DNA of 64,000 nucleotides from Citroniella saccharovorans (GCF_035481615.1 NZ_JAYKOT010000003.1:930001-994000); one strand, 5' to 3'; shown: positions 18,773-27,712, numbered from the stretch's first letter. The notes: a model not told the origin generated them from the letters alone. Program-made: numbers and translations.

Positions 18773-19130
18773 GTACAAAAGTAGGTATAAGTATGTTTCT
18801 AATGAATGCAAACTTAAAATAAAGTATTATTAATAATTCAATTTAACGGATAAGCAATAAATTCAATCGTTCTATGCTCAAAATTTGAAATAATAGTTGG
18901 GAATGAATGAAAAACATTGCTAAAAAACTATAAATGAACAATCACAATAGCAGTCTAAGTAATTGATATAACACTATTTCTTGATAAGACACTTGAATAT
19001 ATTATTCTGATAATAATGACCGTGTTTTGTACATCTAACCTAGTTTTAAAAAAGGGATTATGATAGTTGAAAATGTAGTATTGGTGTTAGGTACGATTAT
19101 TCATTTTAATTTACAGACAATTTCAAGTTT
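18773..19130. other. Intergenic stretch, nothing recognised
   Basis: AT-rich, no frame above background and no hairpin beyond chance. It leads into the right end of the IS200 remnant. Confidence 0.4.
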
Positions 19131-19500
19131 ATGGGTTATAGAATCATAACCACTGGCGTAGCTGGTGGTTTGCTCTATCCCTGCAAGGGGCTTTTACCTG
19201 CTGTGCACCTTGTGCACGTTGAAAGTCTACCTTTTGCACTACTTTCTCAACTGACGCTAAAGCGCCTCTTTACTTCTTTTTACTTATTTGTCTTTTCTCC
19301 AGTGAATGGATCTATATATTCTTTTAGATTTATTTGATCTTTTGTAAAATCTTCTTTAAGTTGATTGCATATATATTCTTGTATCTTTTTAGCATTTTTC
19401 CCTGCTGTATCTACGTAGTAGCCTCTGCACCAAAAATGTCTGTTGCCATATTTATACTTCAGACTCGCATGTCTATCAAATATCATCAAGCTACTTTTTC
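19131..19500 (-). mobile_element. IS200/IS605-family remnant (right end and 3' part of tnpA)
   Basis: An IS200-type subterminal hairpin (AACCAC/GTGGTT with an 11-base loop, 19148-19170) is followed on the minus strand by the last ~70 codons of a Y1 transposase. The left end and the HUH half of TnpA are gone, so the element cannot move. Confidence 0.75.
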
Positions 19501-19579
19501 CTGTCTCGCTAGCCTTATTGATACAAGATGCTAGTAGGGTCATAGTCAACATTAATCCTAAAATTTTCTTAATTTTCAT
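19280..19579 (-). CDS. Chimeric ORF: lipoprotein signal peptide fused to the C-terminus of IS200 TnpA
   Basis: Start ATG at 19577-19579 behind GGAGG. Residues 1-20 (MKIKKILGLMLTMTLLASC) are a lipoprotein signal with lipobox LLASC. From about residue 28 the protein is TnpA: SLMIFDRHASLKYKYGNRHFWCRGYYVDT, then the tyrosine-bearing helix IQEYICNQLKED and the family end DPFTGE. The TnpA HUH histidines are absent. The gene sits behind a T-box leader that originally served a lipoprotein, probably an amino-acid transporter's binding protein. IS200 insertion or deletion replaced the rest of that gene. If expressed, it would be an exported, meaningless 99-aa lipoprotein. Confidence 0.7.
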   Translation of the reverse strand: MKIKKILGLMLTMTLLASCINKASETGKSSLMIFDRHASLKYKYGNRHFWCRGYYVDTAGKNAKKIQEYICNQLKEDFTKDQINLKEYIDPFTGEKTNK

Positions 19580-19615
19580 TATATCCTCCATAATTTCTGA
19601 TAGACTTTTATCTAA

Positions 19616-19864
19616 CAAAAAAACTCGCCCTGTATAGGACGAGTGTATTCGTGGTACCACCTAATTTCATAATCTAAAGATTACCTTGACAAGAGTCTAT
19701 CAACTCCTTGCTTCTGATAACGGTAGTTTCCGTAATAGCTTACTAGATTCGGCTATTCTGCATACAGAGGGAATAAGTAGATAATCCTTACAAGACTTGC
19801 ACCAACCGTCTTTTCTCTTAAGTAATTCATATAAACTATCTTTCTGTAATCACTTTTTCTCTTT
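19616..19864 (-). promoter_or_regulatory. T-box riboswitch leader
   Basis: Minus-strand leader of about 250 bases. The T-box core AGGTGGTACCACG is at 19650-19662, followed by a terminator hairpin CTCGTCC/GGGCGAG (19624-19643) and T7. Upstream are the Stem I distal loop GGTTGGTGCAAG and a Stem III hairpin (ACGG/CCGT). T-boxes sense uncharged tRNA and switch on amino-acid genes. I could not assign the specifier codon safely. The downstream gene is now a TnpA chimera, so the riboswitch is an orphan. Confidence 0.9.
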
Positions 19865-19870
19865 AACTAG

Positions 19871-19899
19871 ATAATACAGCCTTTCAAAATATTTGTCAA
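19871..19899 (-). promoter_or_regulatory. Promoter of the T-box transcript
   Basis: -35 TTGACA (19894-19899), a 17-base spacer and -10 TATTAT (19871-19876) on the minus strand, placing the start near 19864. Confidence 0.75.
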
Positions 19900-19933
19900 A
19901 TATTTTTGATAAATTATTTGTTTAAGTATATAA

Positions 19934-20945
19934 TTACTCGTTTTTCAAAGTAGAATACAAGATTGCCTTAACTGCTGGTATCCTATTTTCTGTCTGATCG
20001 AAAACCATGGACTTCTCTGATCTAAAGACTTCGTCGGTAACTTCCATCCCATCGAAGTCCATATCCTCAGGAAGTTTGGCTAAAACCTTTTGGGCAAGCT
20101 TTGATTTTGTGTCGTGTAAGGCCGGTAGGCAGTGCATAAATATCGTAGTATCCTTTGTCCTATCCATTACCTTCCTATCGACCCTGTAAGGGTAAAGCTT
20201 AATAATCCTATCGATAGGCACATCATCTGCCTCTGTTAGGTCAATCCACATATCGGTATAGATTATATCAGCTTTTCCTATAGCTTCATTCAAATCTTCT
20301 GTATAAATAATCTGAGATCCATGCTTTTTGGCAAAGTCCTTGGATAGCTTTATAAAATCTTCTTTTGGGAAATATTTCCTAGGACCTGCTGCAGTGAAGT
20401 TTATTCCAAGCTTGGCACAAGTTATAGATAGGGAGTTAGGCATAATATCTCCAGGATAGCCTAGATATAATAAATTAAGACCCTTAAGATATCCAAACTT
20501 TTCCTTTATGGTAAGCATATCGGAAATCATCTGGCTTGGATGAGTCTTTTCTGTCATGGCGTTATAGATTGGAACCTCTGTCATCTTTACTAGTTTTTCT
20601 AGCATATCTTGTTTGTTGCCACGATAAACTATTCCGTCATAATAGCGGTTGAATACATTTATGCTGTCTTCTATAGATTCCTTATCTCCGAGCTTTTTTG
20701 TCTCTGAATCTATCAGGCTAACTCCCATGCCCAAATCAAAGGCTGCTACTTCAAAGGATGTTCTGGTCCTTGTGGATGCTTCCTCGAAAAAGAAGGATCA
20801 AATTTTGTCCTTCTAAAAATTTATGAGGCTTCTTTTCTTTTTTCAACTTTTTAAAGTCACTTGCCAAATCTATTAAATAAAGAATCTCCTCCTCTGTAAA
20901 ATCTTGCATAGCGAGCAGATTTCTATTTCTTAAGTCAATTTCCAT
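19934..20945 (-). pseudogene. argF: Ornithine carbamoyltransferase with a homopolymer frameshift
   Basis: OTCase converts ornithine and carbamoyl phosphate to citrulline, or the reverse in the arginine deiminase pathway. The N-terminal 55 codons are in one frame (IDLRNRNLLAMQDFTEEEI...NLILLF). The next segment should contain the carbamoyl-phosphate site S-T-R-T-R. It is present in the +1 frame (EEASTRTRTSFEVAAFDLGMG) if one base is removed from the A5 run at 20787-20791. The rest is intact: HPSQ, the ornithine loop around FMHCLPA, and the end to residue ~335. A single indel could be a sequencing error; otherwise the gene was inactivated recently. The start has a good AAGGAG site. A T-box-led transport gene lay just downstream. 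Confidence 0.8.
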
Positions 20946-20988
20946 CTCTTTCTCCTTTGTACTAATTTATATATTATATTATAGAAAA

Positions 20989-21136
20989 AGGGGTTAATGA
21001 ATAAATCGTACCATTATCGTTAGAAGAACCTCCACGTCGATTTTGCCTCCTTCAGCTGGCAGGCACCACTGAAAATTTCCTTAGAGAACCTTCTAACGAT
21101 GGTACGATGATTATTCATAGTTTTGCAACAACCCCC
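20989..21136. repeat. Small inverted-repeat element upstream of OTCase
   Basis: Two imperfect arms of about 40 bases pair across a 60-base centre. Left landmarks are GGGGTT, ATGAATA and ATCGTACCAT-TATCGTTAGAAG. The right arm is the complement of ATGAATAATCATCGTACCAT and CGTTAGAAGG, closing with AACCCC. It has no coding capacity. It could be a MITE-like element or a large regulatory hairpin. It directly abuts repeat copy 2. Confidence 0.6.
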
Positions 21137-21138
21137 TC

Positions 21139-21512
21139 ATTTTTTATCCAAATGTAAACCACTTGGAACTATTATTTAGTTTATTATTCCTTACAAATGC
21201 ACCCTATTCGAAGTTATCTTTTTGTTTTCCTTATTGAGATTCAAAATAATTTTTGAGGAAAAATGGATGAAATAGACGAAGTACAGGAAGTGCCGTAATG
21301 CGGCGTACAACAAGTACGCCGCAATGATGTACTTTCGAAACGAGCCTAGTTCGCCATTTTTACCAAAAATTTATTCCCATTCTTCTTTTCCAAACGTCCA
21401 ATATATCCCAAACCATTCAAAATACAAGATTCTATTTTTTCTAATATCACCAAATCCACCTAATTATAGGACATTTTCAAATTTTTAGTCCCGTCCCAGT
21501 CCCAGTACCAGA
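21139..21512 (+). repeat. Dispersed 0.37-kb repeat, full copy 2
   Basis: Same unit as 14956-15327 and better preserved at its centre. A perfect 10-bp GC-rich hairpin TGCGGCGTAC-AACAA-GTACGCCGCA lies at 21299-21323, flanked by a longer imperfect stem. The B end lies 37 bases past the stop of the AAA-DUF4435 gene. Confidence 0.85.
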
Positions 21513-23123
21513 TAATATTATTGTTTTGAGCTAAATTCATATTGTATTTTAATTTTGTAGTTCTGGTATATAATTTTTGAATATCTCTAATACTTCTGTT
21601 TGTTCCTTATTTCGCAAGATAGAAATAACTGTATTTAAGTAATCATTGTTTTGAAAACCAAGATAATGACCTATTGATTTAGCTAATCCCTTTTCATTAA
21701 ACATTTCTAACACTTTTTTATAATCATTACTTAACAATGCTTGTTTATATGAATTTAATGTATCTTCATAAATATTATCAGTATTAATATTTCCAACAGC
21801 ATTAGTTAAACTTTCTTTTGTATTAATCTCAGAGATTTCAGCCATTGATAATTCATATTTTATCTGAGATACTACATTTTTCCTAACCTGACTATGGATT
21901 TGATTACCAAATCTTTGCTTAATTATATAATTATTAATATCACTAAAAACATCACTAAAATTCTTACCTAAATGATTTGCTAAAAAACTGATCAGTTCTT
22001 CTATAACAAATAAATTTTCCACTTCTGAGACCTTTAATGTATAAATATTATCTTTTTCTAATTTATTTATTTCTTCTTCTGTTCGAAAGTCACGATCAAT
22101 TATTCCATACACGTTATAATTATGAATCTTTTGGGTTGAATTAAAAGATTTTGTTCTCATAATAACCTGCATACAACTTCCACAAGGAATAATAAAAAAG
22201 TCAGGGTATAAAATTGAGTATAATTGAGTGTCAAAACTACTCTCTTCTCCTTCTACAAATAAAATATTTTTACGTGAACCTAAAATATCAAATAGCAACT
22301 TTTCTGGTAATTCATTAGAAATTATTTTTTCTAAATCCCAATTTTCCCCATCATAACTCTTTATCCATATCTTTTCTGAATTCTTATGAGAAGCAGCAAA
22401 ATTTGTATCATGTGTTATATAAATAAACAAACAATCAGAGCGATATTCTTCTAGGGTTTCCCATAGTTTATTCATTATTGTTCCATGAAGATGTATTTCA
22501 GGCTCGTCGATTATAAGTGTTTTATTTTCAGGAATAGCTAAAACTTGTGAAGCCAAGTATAATACAGATCTTTCTCCATCACTCATTTGGTTTGCAGAAT
22601 ACTTTTCAGAACTTTTGTTTCTTTCTTGGGCATAAAACTTAGAATCTTCAAACAGAATATTTCTTTGTGGAAATATACTATTCCATATTTCCATTAGTAT
22701 ATCTATAACAGTCAAATTAGTATTCGGCTTAACAGAATTATTTTTTTCCGCATTTTGACAATTTTTAAAGTATGTTGATGTCTCATTGTTATATAACGCT
22801 ATTAAAGCTGCTAAAACGTCATCAAAATCATCTATCAGCTTAGTTGTTTTTGATTTTCCCCAATCCCATCTATAGCATTTATCACGTCTTTTAACCGTGT
22901 CTTCATCATCTGTACCGTAAATTATTTTATTTTTGGCATCATTATAATTACTAAGTTGTAAATTAGGCTTAAAATTAAGATTTCTTTGGGCTCCAATCCT
23001 ATGAACAATATCTGAATCTTGATCTTCTATCCACGCTCCTAATTTACTTTTTCCACTACCATTTGCCCCTATAATAATTATTGAATTATTATTTGTTGTA
23101 TATTCTTTAAAACCACCATTAAT

Positions 23124-24702
23124 TAAGGTGACCCCAAAAAGTTGGACTTTATACCAGAGACATTTAGAAATATTTGTCTCTGGTTTTTTTGTCCTCATAT
23201 TTCCCCTAGGGGAAATCGCAGCTAAGCTGCATTCAATTTCCTATATTCAACTGGACTTAAATATCCAAGTTTTTCTTTTATTCTATCTTCATTGTAATAT
23301 TTTATATATTCTTCTATTGTCTTTTTTAGTTCGTTAAATGATTTAAACGTTCTACCATAGTAAATTTCTTGTTTTAATATCCCGAAGAAATTCTCCATAG
23401 GAGAATTATCTAAGCAATTTCCTTTTCTTGACATACTCTGTAAAATTCCATTAGATTCTAATTTTTCAGTATATTGTTTTAATTGATATGCCCATCCTTG
23501 ATCTGAATGGAATATTCTTTTAAACTTGCAATCTGAAGTCTTTGAAATTGCTTCTTCAAGTGATGTTATTATTGCATCTAATGTAGGTGAAGTTGTTATT
23601 GAATAGCTAATGATTTCTCCATTAAACATATCCAAGAAAGGATTTAAGTAAAGTTTTTTTACTTGCATATTCCCATACTTATCTGTTTCATAGTATTTGA
23701 ATTCACTTGTATCTGTTGTGATTTTTTGATGTACTACAGATGTTTTAAATCTTCTTTTTATCCTATTTGGTGCTACTTTACCTACTGTTCCCTTGTATGA
23801 GTAATATTTTCTTGATTTACGTGCAAAGTTTGTTACCTGAAGTTTCAGCTTCTGTACCAACCTTTGAACTTTTTTCTTGTTTATTAAAATTCCAAGTCTT
23901 CTAAGCATCGCATGTATTCTTCTGTATCCATAGTTTGGATTATCTTTTCTCATTTTCTTGATTTGATTCTCAAAGGCTTCATCTTTATTTTTTCTATCAA
24001 ATCTTTTTTGCCAATACATGTATGTTGATTTTGGAAAATTAAATTGTTTAAGTAAATCTTTTAGTGGATATTTTTCTCTTAATGAGTGAATTATTCTAGC
24101 CATTCTCTCATTTTCTGATCTTCCTCGTCCTCTAATTCCATCTTTTTTTTTTAGAAAATCTATTTCCATTTGTGCCCAGTAAAGCTTATCTTTAAGTTCA
24201 GCAATTTCGTCTATCCCTTCCTTAGAATATTCTTTCTTTACTTGTTCTTTTTCTTTTTCATTATTTTTATCTTTAGTCATACTTGAAGGTCTTCCTCTCT
24301 TTTTAGGTCTAAGTCCATCAAGTCCTTGATTTCTAAAATCAATTACCCATCTAGCAATGATCGCTGGATTATTAATCTTAAATTGATTAGAAAGTTCTTG
24401 ATAGGACATTTCTCCTGTTAAGTACAAGTTTACTATATTCTTCTTAAATTCGAAAGAGTAACTATTATTTTTTCTAGAAATTTTTAAGCCTTCATATCCT
24501 TGTGTTTTGTATGAATTTACCCATCTTCTGACTACTGAATGATCACTGAGTCCATATTTATCAGTTAAATATTTATATCCTCCTTCTTTATTTAAGTATT
24601 CTTGTACTATTTTCATCTTAAATTCTGTACTATATTTTGTCATGAAAAAACTGACCTCCTCAAAGTTGGTTTTTTTAGGTCCAACTTTTTGGGGTCAGTT
24701 CA
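23124..24702 (-). mobile_element. IS3-family insertion sequence (1579 bp)
   Basis: 24-bp imperfect terminal inverted repeats share TGACCCCAAAAAGTTGGAC, with outer ends TAAGG and TGAAC. It is flanked by a 3-bp direct repeat AAT (23121-23123 and 24703-24705), the expected IS3 target duplication. It encodes one transposase. The ends are intact, so it is probably a recent and possibly active insertion. Confidence 0.9.
23222..24643 (-). CDS. IS3-family transposase, OrfA-OrfB in one frame
   Basis: 473 aa. Residues 1-120 hold two helix-turn-helix repeats (EFKMKIVQEYL...VRRWVNSY and FKKNIVNLYL...IARWVIDF), a basic linker (KKRGRPSSM) and a leucine-zipper-like segment. The DDE integrase core follows: Asp in TTDTSEFKY, Asp in FHSDQGWAY and Glu in SPMENFFGILKQE. 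Most IS3 elements make the fusion through programmed -1 frameshifting at an A-rich site. Here OrfA and OrfB are already fused, though an A10 run (24143-24152) sits exactly at the expected junction. Confidence 0.9.
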   Translation of the reverse strand: MTKYSTEFKMKIVQEYLNKEGGYKYLTDKYGLSDHSVVRRWVNSYKTQGYEGLKISRKNNSYSFEFKKNIVNLYLTGEMSYQELSNQFKINNPAIIARWVIDFRNQGLDGLRPKKRGRPSSMTKDKNNEKEKEQVKKEYSKEGIDEIAELKDKLYWAQMEIDFLKKKDGIRGRGRSENERMARIIHSLREKYPLKDLLKQFNFPKSTYMYWQKRFDRKNKDEAFENQIKKMRKDNPNYGYRRIHAMLRRLGILINKKKVQRLVQKLKLQVTNFARKSRKYYSYKGTVGKVAPNRIKRRFKTSVVHQKITTDTSEFKYYETDKYGNMQVKKLYLNPFLDMFNGEIISYSITTSPTLDAIITSLEEAISKTSDCKFKRIFHSDQGWAYQLKQYTEKLESNGILQSMSRKGNCLDNSPMENFFGILKQEIYYGRTFKSFNELKKTIEEYIKYYNEDRIKEKLGYLSPVEYRKLNAA

Positions 24703-24790
24703 AATTGTAGGTAGTTTATAATTATAATTTTCCGCATTCTTCAATATATTACCTATCCTTTAAATTTATCTTCAAATTCATACAATCATT

Positions 24791-25873
24791 TTATCTAAAC
24801 CTAATTTGAAGATTTAACTTAATAAAATCTTCTCCATCCTCACTATAAACTTCTCCAAAATCATGTCTTGATGTGGATGCTGTTTCATATTTTGTATTAT
24901 TAAGTAAATACTCTTCAAAATAATTGCGATTATAAATATGATATACTAATACATCCCCTTGTTTGGTTACAATTATATATCCTCCATTAGCTTCATCAAT
25001 GCCATCCCAAATTGTTGCTGGTTTCATACCTAGCGCTACTGCTGTTAAAAACTTTTTGAATTTATACCTATAGGCATTAACATTTCCATAGTTCATTGGA
25101 TTTTCAAGTTCCAGTTTTTTTACCATATCTATACAATTATTAATCCCATCCCTGTAAAAATATAAAATAGTTTCTGAAATAATATTATCCATTGAACTGT
25201 CGATCAGCACTAAATTATCAGAAAAAGTTTGATTTTGAATCTCGATATATTCGAGTTGTCCATTGCCTTCAATTATGCTTTTAATTCTTCCCCTAACATC
25301 AGTGTGTCTTTTACCTTTTGAAACTTTGTATATTTCATTAATTTCTTTTACCAATAAGGGATTATTATGAATGATTTTATAAATAAAATTTGTTGTTTTT
25401 CCAGCATTCAATAAAGTAGGCGAAGAACCTAATTCTGATTTTATTGAAAATCCAACTATTGGAGAATATCCTGTATTTATATCAACTATTTTCATGGTAA
25501 TATCACTTTTATCTCTTGCAGGTGCAGATAATTTATAACAAGATATTCCTTTCATAAAATTCTCAGTTTTTTCTATTTGAAATGCAGAACCTTTTGCATT
25601 ACAAATTTCATCAAAAAGCTGCTCCGATTCTTTTTCAAACTCATTTCTATCAACTGATTTTATTTTTTTATCGTTAATATAAATATCTATTAATTTTCCT
25701 GTTATATATTCTTTTAATTCTCCAGATATTTCCTCTCTAATAATCTTTATGATAGGAAAATAAATATCATGTAGTTTATTTAGCTCACTATCAGCAGCGT
25801 ATATTTTCCCGTCAGCTAGGAGTTTAAATAATACATATATTTCAGACCATTCTCCTTTATTTCCACTTATCAC
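24791..25873 (-). CDS. HpaII-family type II restriction endonuclease
   Basis: 360 aa. The N-terminus GNKGEWSEIYVLFKLLADGKIYAAD is, from memory, the hallmark of HpaII-family endonucleases, which cut CCGG. The central segment GFSIKSELGSSPTLLNAGKTTNF carries the Ser-Lys-Ser and Asn-x-Gly-x-Thr residues typical of the family. The start is GTG at 25871-25873, three bases after the methylase stop, so expression is coupled to the methylase. The frame is complete. CCGG specificity is inferred from family membership and not shown. Confidence 0.82.
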   Translation of the reverse strand: MISGNKGEWSEIYVLFKLLADGKIYAADSELNKLHDIYFPIIKIIREEISGELKEYITGKLIDIYINDKKIKSVDRNEFEKESEQLFDEICNAKGSAFQIEKTENFMKGISCYKLSAPARDKSDITMKIVDINTGYSPIVGFSIKSELGSSPTLLNAGKTTNFIYKIIHNNPLLVKEINEIYKVSKGKRHTDVRGRIKSIIEGNGQLEYIEIQNQTFSDNLVLIDSSMDNIISETILYFYRDGINNCIDMVKKLELENPMNYGNVNAYRYKFKKFLTAVALGMKPATIWDGIDEANGGYIIVTKQGDVLVYHIYNRNYFEEYLLNNTKYETASTSRHDFGEVYSEDGEDFIKLNLQIRFR

Positions 25874-25876
25874 TTT

Positions 25877-26920
25877 TTACCTCCATGCAAACTCTAATTG
25901 TTCATAATATTCTTTATCTTGAACAGCATCTTCAATTACAACACCTTCTAATTGCTTTTTAATATTTTTCGCAATTGCTTTTATTACAGGAACGGTTACT
26001 GAATTTCCAAATTGTTTATAAAGATGAGTATCAGCAACAACTAGTTTAAAATCATCTGGGAAACCTTGTAGTCGTGCCCACTCTCTAGGTGTCATTTTCC
26101 TAATATATTCTCTATTTATTTTTCCTTTTATATGAGTTACAGGAGTAAAATCAGTTAATCTCTTGTCTATTATTAAATTTCTTTCTCTTCCCATTCCTCC
26201 ACATACAATAGCTCCAGCAATAGAATTTAAATCTCTGATTTCATATCCAAAACCATTTCCCTTTGCTTTGTGTCTTTGCTTATGTTTCCTTAAAGATTCA
26301 AGATAAACATCAGACAGATAATATTTAGGAGAAGTCTCTTTTTCTTCCATAATATCAGTTATAACTTTAGTATCGTCAGTTTTTTCTGGAAATATAAATT
26401 TATTAGGGGATATATCTTCTCTAAATGCAACTATATATATTCTTTCTCTATTTTGTGGAACTCCAAAATCTTTACTGTTGATAACTTTGTAAAAAACTCT
26501 ATAACCCAAATTATTTAATGTTTTTTTAATAATTTTAAATGTTTTACCCCTGTCATGATTTATCAAGTTTTTTACATTTTCACAAAAAACAACTTTAGGT
26601 TTATGAAACTCCACTATTCTTGCTACATCGAAAAATAAAGTACCTCTTGTATCTTCAAAACCTTTTTTTTGACCAGCTAACGAAAATGCTTGGCAAGGAA
26701 ATCCAGCTAATAAAATATCATGGATAGGTATATCAATTTCATCGATTTTTGTTATATCCCCAAAAATTTTAGGTTTTTCTCCAAAATTAGCTATATATGT
26801 TTCTTGAGCTTTCTTATCCCATTCGGATACAAAAACTGTTTCTATATCATTACCAAATGCTTGATCAAAACCAAGCCTAATTCCGCCTATTCCTGCAAAT
26901 AGGTCTATTGATTTATACAT
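25877..26920 (-). CDS. DNA (cytosine-5) methyltransferase of the HpaII-type system
   Basis: 347 aa. C5 methylase motifs in order: I DLFAGIGGIRLGF (6-18), IV AGFPCQAFSLAGQ with catalytic Cys76, VI FCENVKNL, VIII QNRERIYIV, a short target-recognition region around 200-255, and motifs IX-X (MTPREWARLQGFPD, YKQFGNSVTVPV). It protects host DNA from the endonuclease encoded next. It lies between a small controller-type HTH gene (6-base gap) and the endonuclease (3-base gap), forming an ordered C-M-R operon. The frame is intact. Confidence 0.93.
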   Translation of the reverse strand: MYKSIDLFAGIGGIRLGFDQAFGNDIETVFVSEWDKKAQETYIANFGEKPKIFGDITKIDEIDIPIHDILLAGFPCQAFSLAGQKKGFEDTRGTLFFDVARIVEFHKPKVVFCENVKNLINHDRGKTFKIIKKTLNNLGYRVFYKVINSKDFGVPQNRERIYIVAFREDISPNKFIFPEKTDDTKVITDIMEEKETSPKYYLSDVYLESLRKHKQRHKAKGNGFGYEIRDLNSIAGAIVCGGMGRERNLIIDKRLTDFTPVTHIKGKINREYIRKMTPREWARLQGFPDDFKLVVADTHLYKQFGNSVTVPVIKAIAKNIKKQLEGVVIEDAVQDKEYYEQLEFAWR

Positions 26921-26926
26921 TGTTAA

Positions 26927-27142
26927 TCACCTACAATACTCCACTATATCTTCAACCTTACACTCAAGAACACAACAAATTTTTGCTATAGTTTCTAAAT
27001 CAATTCTTTTAACCTTGTTATTACAATAAGAATTAAGTTGCGTCCTTTGAAGATTTGCTTCTTTTTCTAATTTGTTTTTGCTTATATTTTTTTCTTCTAA
27101 AACCTGGTCTATTTTAAAAATAATTTTCCCAAAGTTTTGCAT
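26927..27142 (-). CDS. XRE-type controller protein of the restriction-modification operon
   Basis: 71 aa single HTH domain (ISKNKLEKEANLQRTQLNSYCNNKVKRIDLETIAKICCVLEC abbreviated: helices at about 18-45). The size and position directly upstream of the methylase fit a C protein, which delays endonuclease expression until methylation is complete. It lacks a visible C-box-like operator in the short upstream region, so this role is an inference. Confidence 0.72.
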   Translation of the reverse strand: MQNFGKIIFKIDQVLEEKNISKNKLEKEANLQRTQLNSYCNNKVKRIDLETIAKICCVLECKVEDIVEYCR

Positions 27143-27245
27143 AAATTTCTCTCCCTTGTCATTTTAAAAATCGGCATTTCATTTGAATATATTATATCAT
27201 ATTTTAAATACTTCTTACAGGTCTAAGATTTGTTTTGGATAAATT

Positions 27246-27586
27246 TTATTTTGTTTTTCTTAATAACAGGGAATGTATATCCCATATTTCTTTTGACAAT
27301 TTTTCTATTTTTTCTCTCATATAATCAATGTCTTTCTTGTAAATAACACCAGTTACATTAGTTGCTTTTGCAATCTGGTTTATATTATTTGTTGCATTTG
27401 AAAGTAGCCATTGAAGATCTCTAAATGGTTCTAAATCTACAACATAAATCTCTTTTTCCAACACACATTTTCTAATAAAGTGGGACATTGTTTTGCAATT
27501 TGCAAGTTTCATTTTCTTTTCAAAAATTTCTTTTTCTTCGTCTGTTAAATATATTTTAAGTTGATTTTTTAAATTTATTTTATACT
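27246..27586 (-). pseudogene. mobC: Orphan MobC-family relaxosome protein
   Basis: The frame reads NLKNQLKIYLTDEEKEIFEKKMKLANCKTMSHFIRK...VVDLEPFRDLQWLLSNATNNINQIAK, the MobC accessory protein that helps a relaxase nick oriT. An in-frame ATG occurs only at 27510-27512 (88 codons). The similarity extends about 25 codons further upstream with no start codon before a TAG near 27590, so the first few residues and the start were lost. Its relaxase partner is absent, and the restriction-modification operon follows instead. This is the remnant of a different mobile element from the one at 27.7-34 kb. Confidence 0.65.
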
Positions 27587-27618
27587 AGATGTCGCTTTTA
27601 AGTGTACAACCTATAAAA

Positions 27619-27659
27619 TAAAAAAGACCATAACACTTAAGTTATGATCTAATTTTTTG
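27619..27659. terminator. Bidirectional terminator at the cassette edge
   Basis: AAAAAAGACCATAAC-ACTTAA-GTTATGATCT followed by T6, overlapping the start of the partial repeat A end. Confidence 0.6.
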
Positions 27660-27712
27660 TCCAAATGTAAACCACTTGGAACTATTATTAAGTTTATTCT
27701 TTTTAACAAATG
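27651..27712 (+). repeat. Partial dispersed repeat, A end
   Basis: Matches the left ~60 bases of the full 0.37-kb copies (TTTTTTGTCCAAATG, ACCACTTGGAACTATTATT), then departs at ACAAATG where the mobilizable element begins. Confidence 0.75.

Larger units (their letters stand above)
21549..24744 (-). pseudogene. AAA ATPase with DUF4435 (TOPRIM-like) domain, split by an IS3-family element
   Basis: Removing 23124-24702 (the IS plus one copy of its AAT target duplication) gives one frame. It starts TTG at 24742-24744 (AGGATAGGT site) and reads MKNAENYNYKLPTI-NGGFKEYT straight into the Walker A motif IIIIGANGSGKS. The downstream part has an ABC-like signature (QMSDGERSVLYLASQ), Walker B (TLIIDEPEIHLHG), a switch His (YITHDTNF) and then DUF4435 (ILFVEGEESSFDTQ...GIIDRDFRTEEE). 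OLD-like or DUF4435 ATPases are common defence components. It follows the HpaII-type endonuclease in the same direction and was probably part of that cassette. The insertion after codon ~14 abolishes the normal product. Confidence 0.8.
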
